Assembly (NCBI GenBank): GCA_001642005.1
Contig: LWCA01000391.1
Location: forward strand, 1-29,259
DNA: 29,259 bases
From: Intoshia linei
Taxonomy: Eukaryota; Orthonectida; Rhopaluridae
Direction: 5' to 3'
Positions 10,106 to 20,189 of the stretch are shown piece by piece (the first letter of the stretch is position 1; each line of letters opens with the position of its first letter). A program made the translations under genes and the position numbers. A model generated the notes under the pieces. The model did no database searches and had not been told where the DNA came from. It saw only the letters and a program-made list of their open reading frames with translations.

Positions 10106-11191
10106 TTACTTTGTAAAGTTTGACATTTTCATAACAATATTTTGAAATTCTGTGTATGAAATTGTGCCATTTTCGTCAATGTCGGCTTCTTTGAAAAGCT
10201 GAAATATTTATACTTTAAAACTTTTAAAAACGATACTAAAAGGGAAGCTTAGAAAATAATAATTTGAAATGTATGGATACAATGGAGCCATCGCTATTCG
10301 CTCAAAACATAATTTTAGTCTTTGTCCCTATTAATAAAACATACTTTTCAAAAAAATTAGAAAAAAGGTATCGAGATAATGAGAAAAGATAAAATATACG
10401 ACCAAGTAGAGAATTGCATATACATTGTATGTTATAACTTTTTTGGTATTCAACTGTAGTTTATTTTTATTTATGTAGTGATATATACTAAAATTATTAG
10501 TTATTACAAGTTCCTACAAAATTGGTTTTATTATTTTTTAAAAATCTTGAATTCTATCACTATCTATTTTTTTTGTTGCGTATTTTATAACAAATTGACT
10601 TACAATACTACTCAAAACATACCTTGTTTATTAATTTATTTTTATCAAACTGTTTAGTGTCTTCTGTACCCATCATCATATGAATAACACTCAACAAATC
10701 TTCGCAACCAATTGCGCTATCTTCATCAAAGTCTATAATTTAAATTTTACATTATTTAAGAGTAAAAATGAAATTACCGTATAATTTGAAGACGTAATAG
10801 ATTTTTATTTCTGTAGGACTTTCATTAGAAAAAATGGAGAGTATGTCTAAATAGTCTTCAAATTTCATCATGCTAGTTTGCTTATGGAATAGCTGACACA
10901 AACGGTGTCTAAATGGATTCACCTAGAAATATCTTTTATATAATTAATTTTACCAATTATTTAAACCCATAATATTATAGTATTATTATTAATGGGTACC
11001 GAGAGTGACTTTAATATAAAAAGAAAAGAATGTACATTATTGGATCATTTAATTTTTAAATTTTGCGATTTATGTATATTTTTGAAAATCAATTTGGTTG
11101 GCTGTACTTTCCAATTTGAAAGATTTAATATTTGACAGTCGATGGCAAAATCTACACCAATTAACTCATATGGATTGTGATATCCTTCCAT
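10106..11191 (-). CDS. CIB: Calcium- and integrin-binding protein (CIB family)
   Basis: CIB proteins are EF-hand regulators related to calcineurin B that bind integrin alpha tails and other partners; CIB2/3 also serve mechanotransduction channels. Exons on the minus strand: 11191-11108, 10922-10778, 10732-10623, 10198-10106, joining in frame to 143 residues. Family landmarks in order: NPYELIG near the N-terminus, VNPFRHRLCQLF, MMKFEDYLDILSIFS, then YDFDEDSAIGCED (third EF-hand, about 77-88, with Asp in the last loop position as in the family) and ADIDENGTISYTEFQ (fourth EF-hand, loop 119-130, canonical). The usual length is about 185-190, and roughly the first 40 residues are missing from this model. 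Either the start is at 11191 or small upstream exons escaped me. The junction between NPYELIG and NLSNWK could hold a further intron. Convergent with kindlin, another integrin-tail binder. Confidence 0.9.
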
Positions 11192-11362
11192 TTAAACATG
11201 TAATATTAATAAACATTGTATAACATTAAACTACATTCCAAACTAAAAAAATAACAATATTTTTAAATCCAACCATTTTTACTAAAAATCAAAATTTATT
11301 AAGTCTTATGAAAAAATTCCACTTTTACTATTTTAATATTGCAGAATTGGATTTCTCTATTT
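11192..11362. other. CIB upstream region
   Basis: AT-rich sequence with no recognised repeat. It may contain the CIB promoter or an unrecognised first exon; I see no convincing evidence for either. Confidence 0.35.
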
Positions 11363-11745
11363 AGGCTTGGTATAACTAGATTTTCCCCCAAATAGTGATA
11401 GAACTGGTTTTTTTCCAATAAGGGTTGGTAAAACTGCAATTTTCGCTAAAGGGTGGGTAAAATAGGATTTTTCCTTTTAGGGTACGTAAAACTGGATTCT
11501 TCCCTTAAGGGTTGGTAAAACTGAACTTTTCAATTAATGTTAGTAGAACTGGATTTTTCCCTTAAGTGTAAGTAAAACTAGAATTTTCTCTGAAGGGTTG
11601 ATAAAACTTGGGTTATGCCTAAAGGGTGGGTAACATTGTATTTTTCCTTTTTGGGTCGATAAAACTGGATTTTTCCCTTAAGGGGTGACAAAACTAGAAT
11701 TTTTCTTGATGGGTTGTAAAAACTGAAGTTTTGCCAAAGTGTAAG
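11363..11745. repeat. 29-bp minisatellite, about 13-14 degenerate units
   Basis: Tandem units of 28-30 bp follow the pattern AGGGTTGGTAAAACTGGATT plus TTTCCCTTA. Unit starts are near 11363, 11391, 11420, 11449, 11479, 11508, 11536, 11565, 11594, 11622, 11652, 11680, 11710 and 11738. The units differ at several positions each, so the array is old. The period is not a multiple of three and stops occur in all frames, so it is not coding. It lies between the CIB and NEK9 start sites. Confidence 0.9.
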
Positions 11746-12130
11746 CAAAAAAAATATATCATTTATAAAAAAAAGATAATAGAAATTTTTGAGCCTAAAG
11801 AACTCAATTTCTTAAAATGAAATTTGCTTTATAGCCTCTTCGAAACACTGTATTAGAAATTTAAATTTTTAAAACTCGACTCATCTTACTTTCTATAAAC
11901 TTAAATAACTTTAAATAAACTGGAACGGATAAATGGACATACATTTTTAGCTAAATAATTTTAAACTTCACTACTTTTGTACTTGGCTACTAGCTTGACT
12001 GTTATGTACTTTGTACAAACAGCACCTAGCTAAACCGGGCGGACTTTTTTAATTCTACCAAAAAAATAAAATCTTACACAAAAATTCTACTATTCTCTAT
12101 TACCAAATTGGTAATACAAATCCTTTAAAG
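11746..12130 (+). repeat. Dispersed repeat copy next to the minisatellite
   Basis: The part 11985-12110 matches about 16897-17035 in the same orientation and the pogo-interrupted copy at 2406-2475/3899-3945 in reverse (shared words CTGTTATGTACTT, GACTTTTTTAATTC). The part about 11870-11960 also resembles 2120-2190 (TTTAAATAAACTG..AC..ATAAA). No coding sequence was seen. The family is unknown to me. Confidence 0.6.
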
Positions 12131-12871
12131 GAGTGGTTTTCAAGCCTGTTTCACTATGTACAGACCATTTCACTGAAATGGTCAGTTTAAATGATTGAAA
12201 TGATTTATTAAGATTTATGTTTAAATGCGTTATTCCTCATATATTTTATTTCATTAACATTTGTGTAAAGAATTTTAAAAACAATGCATTTCCATGCCTT
12301 GGTGCATTAATTAAAAAAATTTAGTTTTTAGAAATTATAAGATGAAAGGTATTGAGTTAAACGCAAGACGTAAATATATGGTCACTAAAGAATTTATGAA
12401 GAATTATTATGCAATTTTAATTAAAATATTACGCATATTTCTGGACAATTTTGTGTAAAATCTTTAATCGGTATAGACGCTTCGAAAATATTAGTAAATT
12501 TAATATCTTTCAAATTTAATTCATTATAAATATTCATAAATTGGATGGACGCTCTAATAATTAATAAAAATGACAAAATGAAATAAAATACTTTTTTATT
12601 TCTTTGGCACTTAAATAAAGTAAATCCTAAAACAATTTAAAACGAATAATTATTATTGATTACTTGATATTTATTTACTTCCCGTATGCTTAAATATGAA
12701 ATTGAATTACCCATTTATTTGATTATTGTTGCTCGGATTATTGAGATTCATTTAAATAAATATTGATATTATAGCCAACGTAATTGTCAGGTAAGTAGGG
12801 AAATGGAACAATTGTATTTGGTTATTGTTCCAATTTATTTTTTTATTTTATATTTTTTTTGAAATGCATGA
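12131..12871. other. NEK9 upstream region
   Basis: AT-rich sequence upstream of the NEK9 start codon. A short inverted repeat (ACCATTTCACTGAAATGGT, about 12167-12185) is present. No exon or element boundary was recognised. Confidence 0.4.
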
Positions 12872-15800
12872 ATGAATTCGTCTCAGGACATAGCTAGTTA
12901 TAGCAGTAAATACATGTATAATTAAAAATAAATAATTTTAGTAGTGAGATGTTTGGGTAAAGGTGCATTTGGAGAGTATGTTAAATGTATTAAATTATAC
13001 AGTAACATTTAGAGCATTTCAAGTTCTATATAAACGAACAGAGGTGTCAAGAATTATAATTTAAATTTACATTTTTAGCTAAATTGTTTTGTTGTATGGA
13101 AACGTATAGAATTTGCCTCTTTGGTACAAAAGGAAAGAAATGACTGTCAAAATGAAATTGATGCTTTGTCGAGTATAGAGCATTGTAATATAATATCTTA
13201 TTATAATCATTATTTTGACAATTCATTTTTATTAATTGAAATGGAATATGCTAATGGTATTATTATTTAATGATTCAAAGATACCGTGTATTTTATTATG
13301 TTTAAGGTGGCAATTTGGAAGAAAAAATTAAATCTTCAAAAGAACACTTTTCAGAAACTGTAAATAAACATGAATTATATTTATAACATAAATATTATTA
13401 ATTATTAAAAGTAGTATAATACATTTATCATATTTTTAATCAAATTATAACGGTTTATTATATTGTTACTGCACAATGCACATATTATTACATACGTTTA
13501 TTAGTATGACCATTTTTTACAGAATATTTAATGGTTTTTAACATTTTTAACATTTTTTTATGAAAATTTAAGTATGATGTAATTTATGTAATCCGCGTTG
13601 TAAATATTTTAAATAAATTTTGTGAATCTAAACCGAACAATGGGTTAATCAAATAGAATACGTTTTTATGTTTAAAATGTTCATAAAAATGTGCTTATAA
13701 AGGAAATTTCTTTAAAAAAAAATTTGGATCCATTAACATTAATATTATAGCATGTCATTTGGTATACGTATCAATTATTATCCGCTGTATCGTATTTACA
13801 CAATGCTGGAATATTACATAGGTTTATTATATACGCTACCGTCCAATTGGTATTTTCCCTTTTATTTATTTTTTTAGGAAAAATAAAAATGAATAATGTA
13901 TTACATTATTAATATTTTCAGTCAAGTATAATAACATTATTGTGTAATTAATATCATAATATAATTAAAAATTTAAAAAAATTCATCAAATTGCTTGACA
14001 CACCAAATGTCGATAGTCTCAAATTATTCATACAATAATTATAAAATAAGTACACATTTATTCATTTATTTAGAGATATTAAAACATTAAATATATTTTT
14101 AACTAAGAAAGACGTTTTAAAACTAGGAGATTTTGGAATAGCAAAAATGCTAAAAAAGAATAATATACTTGATTGTCATTCGGTAAACGAAAATTATTAA
14201 TATGCTTTATAATTTTATAATCATAGTACGTGGGAACTCCATATTACATGTCTCCAGAATTAATTCAAGGAAAAAAGTAATATTTATATAAAATATTTAT
14301 TAGTATTATTGTACATTAAGGTGGTATATTTTAGGGTTTTTTTGAATTTCAAAAACCATTTTTGATCCTGAACTTTTGAAACTTATTCTTGAATAACAGA
14401 TACTATTTAAAATAACTTATCAGGTTAAAATAAAATCTTAAATCACAACACTTAAACCATTACACTTTAGAAAATTTTATTATTTCAAAAACGTTAGATT
14501 CAATAAAGTAAAACACACACTAGATTAATACATAAGTCAAGTAAAAAAGATGGGAAATTAAAAAAATTGTAGTATTGGTTGCCATCAAAAATTTTGTTTA
14601 CATGCTGTTTTTTAACACTGAATTATGTGACAAAGTATAAATTAAAAAATAAAACTATACTAGTATACTACTATTACTTAATAAATTCATTTATACAATA
14701 ATATCATATTTTATTTTTAGATATAATTATATGACAGATATGTGGGCTATAGGTTGTGTAATGTATTTGTAGTTTCATCCAGTTTTTAATTTAAAAATTA
14801 GTTATGAACTAATGACATTCAAATTACCATTCAGCGATAAAAATCCTCTTAAATTAGCTCATTTAATTGTTAATACAACCCAAGAAAAAATTGATTGTAA
14901 AATATATTCCAATGAACTTAAAACTATTGTTCATGTCTTACTCGAAAAGGTAAATCACAATAAGACATTCATAAAACATTTCTAATCTTAAGAATTCAAA
15001 ATTACGTCAAAGTGCTGACGGACTATTGAAATACGATATAATCCATAAAAAATCACTGTAATATTTATATTTTAACATTTTAAATGTTTCAATATTTTAT
15101 ATCTAAATATATACTTTAGAGGGTTTCAAAAAATAATTGATAAAAGCAATGATCATTATAATTGTCAAATATTTCTCTCAAAAATTCATAGTAAAATTCC
15201 ACCTATTTTCACTTCAAAATCTTCAAATGTAAATCTAACTTTTATAATATGCAACGCTATTTTTGTTTGTGTGTGTATGTGTGTGTGTTACGCTTTATTT
15301 AAATAACTACCAGTCTTATAATTTTTTAAAGCCCACATTTCAAATACAGTTTTTTTCAGGACGTATAATAAAATAAAATTTCAACCTCCCAATTTTACAT
15401 CTTACGGGTCAAAAACTTTAGTTGTTCCTCTTTTTAAAAATTAAACGAGTTGGAGAATTTAAAAAAATATATACGCTAATGCAGATTTTATCATCATAAA
15501 CATTATCATATATTTAAATTTAAAAAAAAATATATCTTCACGGCAAAAACCCCAAATTACCCTTCTTTTTTTAATAAAAACAGCCCTAGAATTTTAAAAA
15601 ATTTACAGGTTATATCTTGTATCCTGTTAACACACACAAAAAAGTTCCATCCGAATAAGTCACGACTTCCAGTCAAAAAACCATTTTATATTCATTTATT
15701 TTTTTTCCAAAATATTTTATTAAAACAAAAACTGTCAAATAATTAACGGTTCGAAAATTAAAAAAAACATTATTCTGATACAGCTTATTCCAGTTGATAT

Positions 15801-18800
15801 AAATACAAAATTTCAACCCCAGAAATCAACCATTCATGGTCACAAATAATGTTTAATATATTATCAACCAATATTTTTCAAATATTTCAATTAAAATTAA
15901 AAATTAAAAATGTAAATTTTGATCCTATAATTTCAAAAGAAATGTGCATTGTATGTCTACACATTTCCAATAAAGACATATGGGTGAAAATCTATATAAT
16001 TCATTCCTTCGGAATTTTTTTCATTGCTACGCAATTTATACATTTCAAATTCTCATTTTCAAAACATTAAAATATATAAATAAATAATTTTTAAAATTCT
16101 AAAACTCTTAGTTACATAACACACAGACACTCATTCAAAGAGTTTTATATAAGTAACGATTAAATATCAAACAATATTAGTCAATGTATTTATAATTAAT
16201 AATGGCTTTAGGGGGCGATTATAAAAAAAGTTAAGAACCCCGGGTCGAGACTCCTGAGTAGACATATATGTCTTAGATATATATAATTACATTAAATGTA
16301 GGTTTTATCGTGGGGTGGAGGAAAATGGGATCCCATGATTGAAGAATTTTTTCTAAATGAAAAATCTGCTTCAAAGGTTAATTTTAACAGTTTTTTAAAT
16401 TTTTTATTTAATTTCAAGTTAATTAAACTTTATATTTCATCTGCTAGGTTTGCACAGGTACAAATAGTTTTGCTGTAATTACAATAGAAAAAGAATTGTA
16501 CACATGGGTTATTATAAATAAATTAACAATAACAATATCAAATTTAGCCGTGTAAAAATAATCAAACAGATGTTCCTCAATTAGGTCATCCCAATAAAAT
16601 TATAAGTAAAATTCCAAAAAGAGTCGAGTATTTTAATGAAATTTCTGTAAAGGATGTAAAAATTGGAGAGGATTTCATGATTATATTGACAGGTTTTTTC
16701 AATATACTATTTTTATATTTTATTTGACCATTATAAAAATTTTTCTATGACTAAACAATGTGACGATCCCAATTTGCAAATATTCAATTTAATATTTATT
16801 CAAATTATTTAAAATATGAGATGACAAGAGACTATACTACGCGCAGAAATGTGTTCATATAGAAACACAGTCAATAATGACATTTTAATTTTATAATATG
16901 ACTAACTTGACAGTTATGTACTTGATATAAACAATACTTAGCTGTACCGAAGCAGACTTTTTTAATTCAACCACAAAAATATACTCAATAATAAAATTTT
17001 ACATCAAAATGCTACAATTTACTATTACAAATTCTGTACAGCAGGTTTCCGAAAGTTAGAGTTAAAAAAATTGGGATTCTCAACCAACTCAACCAACAAC
17101 CTCCTATATTATAATTTATAATAAATACTGAATTGATTATTTTTACTTTATTTTCATAATTTTTTGAATTACTATAATTGCATAGAAAATGGAAATGTAT
17201 ATAGTTGTGGTTCAAACTATTATGGATGTTTGGGTCAGGGAAAATCAAATGCAGAATTAGTCAAAACCTATAAACCTTTTCAAATAAAAAAATTTAATAC
17301 TTCAGTAAACAGAATATCTGCAGGATTTAATCATGCTGCAGCAATAACAAAAGATGATACATTATATATTTGGGGATGTGGCGAATATGGTATAATAACA
17401 TTTTGTATTTATATATATAGTAATTAAAAATAGGTCGTTTGGGAACTAATAGTGAAAGCAATGAAATTTCACCTACTAAGGTATTTGATTAATATTTAGG
17501 GTTTAAAAATTTTTTAAATAAATGTTTCTTTTGTCGTTTCATTCATTTAAGCCACATAAGTGTGAGCAATGTATTGTTGGAGCATTCTACAGCGACATAA
17601 TCATCGATCTTACTAATTTATCATATTATTTACTTTTTCAAAAAATTTTTGTGGGTTTCTTTAGAGAAAAATTTTAAGGGATTTTTTTTCACAAAATTTT
17701 TAAAGATTTTGAAGATAATTTTAGGTCAAAAATTTAGTACAGTTTTTTACACAAATGTTTTTTAATTTTCACCTAATTTTTAAAGATTTTAAAGATCCCT
17801 TAAAAAACCTACAAAATTTTTTGGTCTAAAAATTATCTTTAAAATATTTAAAATTTTTTCCTTAAACCCCTACCAAATCTTGGGATTAAAATTATCTTCA
17901 AAATCTTCAAAAATTTTGTTCAAAAAAATCCTTAAAAACCCTATCAAATTTTGGACCCGAAATTATTTTTAAAATATTTTAAAAAAAATTAAAAAAAGCG
18001 TTCCCTTAAAAACACTAGCGAATCTTAGACCAAAATTATCTTCAAAATTTTTTTTCAAAGGCACCCACACAAATTTGATCCAAAAATCAAATACTAATAT
18101 TAATAAGCAAAATCAATGATTATGTCGCTCTAACAATACATCTGTCAAATGAGTGTCGCTCAACTGAATATACGCTATTTATCACTAAAATTTTTTAATT
18201 TAAATCGTAATCCTTTACTTACATAAAATTGAATGTATGTACCATTTAATTAAAAAAATTCAATATCTAATAGAGTTTTTCGGGAGTCATGTTTTATCGG
18301 AAATTTTATGTTCGGAAATGGAATAATTGATGTTCAAAAATCCAATTTACCCTTTTTTTAAAAATAAAATCAGCCCTAGAATTTAAAAAAATTTACATTT
18401 ACATTGTATTTTTATATCCTTGATAATCATCATAATGTTGTGAGTAATGTAATAATTATGAATTAAAAAACGAATATTATAATTTGGGTTAAAGGTTTGT
18501 ATTGGATAAACCTTTATTTACATTGTATCATTAAATTTAGATACAATTAAATATAAACCACAAAATTAAAGATATTGTTTCCGGATATAATCATACATTT
18601 ATATTAACATGCAATGGTAAAGTTTTGGCAACAGGTTTGAATGAATACAACATGCTGGGATTGAACGCTATTACTCGTGAATTATGCGAAAAATCTATTG
18701 TAATTATAATACCCATGTAATCAAAAGTTTATATTACATTTGGTCGAGTTTACCATCAATACTGGGTAAACATGGTCGTCTTATTGTAATATATTGTAAC

Positions 18801-20004
18801 TGACTGTGCGTTAAATGTGTAATGATCATTGAAATCGCCACACAATGATTTCTATAATTTAGATTGGTTACGACATTCCCTATGTAAAGAAATTCACATT
18901 GGTCCGGTCATTGCTCCAATATCGCATTGAAACGATTGCTTCAGGAAAACATCATACAGCTGTTGTAGATGGTAATGAATTCAATATTAATTTTACAACT
19001 AGTAAATTAATTATTAGTGTATGGCAAAATAATAATGTTTGGTAATAATAAATATGGACAATTGGGACTTTCCAATTACACCGAATTTGACACATTGCAG
19101 AGGATAACAGGTCCATTTTTGTCGGAAAGAATAAGAAAAATTTCTTGTGGAGATTTTTTTACTGTTGCAACCACATGGGGTATTTAATATTTTTATATTT
19201 TAAATTTAAATTGTGTTAATAATAATTATAATTATATCATACAGACGATAAAATATTCAGTTGGGGCCTAGCAAAAAATGGCCGTTTAGGAACAGGTCAC
19301 ACAAAAAAAGTAACATATTGTACTCCACATCCAATTATCGGATCTCTACATTATGTTACATCCATGTCATCTAGTGATTGGTACAGTATTATCATTGCTG
19401 GTAATGTGTATCAAGTTTTAGTTTAATTTGATATAGAGAGAATTTTATATAAAAAACAAATTGTGTCTGCCAATACTCTAGATACGTTTTCTGTTAGTGA
19501 AGGTTAAGTACATTATAAATTTTATATGCATTAATAGGATTCAACAAAATTGGTCAACTTAAAGGGGATACTTCAAATTCAAGCAAGGAATCAAGCATTG
19601 ATCAAGATTCTGTTCCGACGTGGTTACAATCGGTTTTATAATGTTTCATTTTATAATTTCACTTAGGAATTGACAGATTGTCAATCTCTTTCATCTAATT
19701 TACTAAATACCAACTCATCCAAAGTCATTTCCGTATACATTTTATATTAAAAATTGTTCATAATTGATAATTATCAATATTAAATAATTTATAATAGAAT
19801 TTTAGATGAGTGATCATCATCACATAGTAGATTCACTTAATGATGAAAACGATGCAGTATATTTTAAGTATATATAAATTTATAATAATTTAGTTATGTC
19901 AAATTATTCAGGAGAAAGAAAAACAAATCGATGATTTATCTGTAGAATTGGAAAATATGTCAAAATTATTGTCAGAATTATTAACTGATAGGAATGCAGA
20001 ATAA
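12872..20004 (+). CDS. NEK9: NEK9/NERCC1-type kinase with RCC1 repeats, 26 exons
   Basis: NEK9 is a NIMA-family Ser/Thr kinase acting in mitotic spindle assembly. Exons: 12872-12905, 12942-12975, 13013-13043, 13079-13256, 13307-13359, 13751-13821, 14074-14182, 14227-14276, 14721-14762, 14802-14949, 14993-15057, 15120-15228, 16302-16376, 16448-16507, 16548-16692, 17186-17389, 17434-17480, 18541-18699, 18863-18971, 19018-19179, 19245-19400, 19437-19502, 19538-19632, 19667-19732, 19806-19856, 19912-20004. They join in frame to 803 residues (human 979). Kinase, residues 1-271: GKGAFGE (17-23), Lys41 in VVWK, HRD (133-135), DFG (153-155), GTPYYMSPE (173-181), so probably active. RCC1 propeller about 309-680 ([62 protein letters not shown]). 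The tail is short: TWLQSEL and a predicted coiled coil (774-803). A KGTQT dynein light-chain motif was not seen. NEK8 shares the layout, but the VVWKRIEF and YYNHYFDN blocks favour NEK9. Confidence 0.94.
15229..16301 (-). repeat. Large NEK9 intron filled by dispersed repeats
   Basis: This 1073-bp intron separates the kinase-end exon from the first RCC1 exon. About 15530-15840 is an inverted copy of 1613-1912. A GTGTGTGTATGTGTGTGTGT tract lies at about 15269-15288. Near 16230-16260 the sequence AAGAACCCCGGGTCGAGACT resembles a hAT-type terminus, without a partner. The 73-codon ORF at 15849-16070 is chance coding in repeat. Confidence 0.6.
16693..17185 (+). repeat. NEK9 intron with a dispersed-repeat copy
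   Basis: The part 16897-17035 is a copy of the repeat at 11985-12110 and of the pogo target copy (shared GTTATGTACTT, GACTTTTTTAATTC). It preserves the uninterrupted site CTTAGC where the first copy has the pogo insertion. A minus-strand ORF at 17012-17248 runs antisense across the next exon and is a shadow. Confidence 0.65.
17569..18141. mobile_element. Fold-back element in NEK9 intron
   Basis: The left arm AATGTATTGTTGGAGC followed by CGACATAATCATCGAT pairs with the right arm, whose reverse complement reads ATGTATTGTTAGAGCGACATAATCATTGAT. Inside, A/T-rich segments with AAAATTTTTAAAGATTTTGAAG (split across arms) face their complements at 17890-18060, so much of the roughly 570-bp element can fold into an imperfect hairpin. 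No coding capacity. It lies wholly in the intron between two RCC1 exons (17481-18540). Exact ends and target duplication are unclear. Confidence 0.75.
18340..18420 (-). repeat. Short fragment of dispersed repeat
   Basis: The words CAGCCCTAGAATTTAAAAAA and ATTTACA match the reverse complement of 1853-1890 and the direct sequence near 15583-15610, giving a third, truncated copy of the family. It lies in the same NEK9 intron as the fold-back element. Confidence 0.55.
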
Positions 20005-20189
20005 TAAAAAATTAATTAATTTATATATTTGTTTATTATGTACGATGTATCGCTTTAAGATTCAAATAAGATGACCAGTTGAAAAATTTTTCAATTTTTT
20101 CATTAGCCCATATAAACTGTTTACTATAAAATTATTATCATACTCATCAGATAATGATTAATAAAATAATAATAATAAACATTAAATAT
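20005..20189. terminator. Convergent 3' ends of NEK9 and RSPH3
   Basis: Only 185 bp separates the two stop codons. On the plus strand AATAAA overlaps the NEK9 stop (20003-20008). On the minus strand the last two sense codons of RSPH3 are AAT AAA, immediately followed by TAA (20190-20198). Both genes could therefore use polyadenylation signals that overlap the coding end, though other AATAAA words exist in the gap. Confidence 0.5.

Noticed and set aside
11363-11745. CRISPR-like array
   Set aside because: The repeats are tandem without unique spacers, degenerate, and in a eukaryotic context; it is a minisatellite.
17012-17248. 78-codon minus-strand ORF
   Set aside because: Half of it is antisense to a NEK9 RCC1 exon and half lies in repeat sequence.
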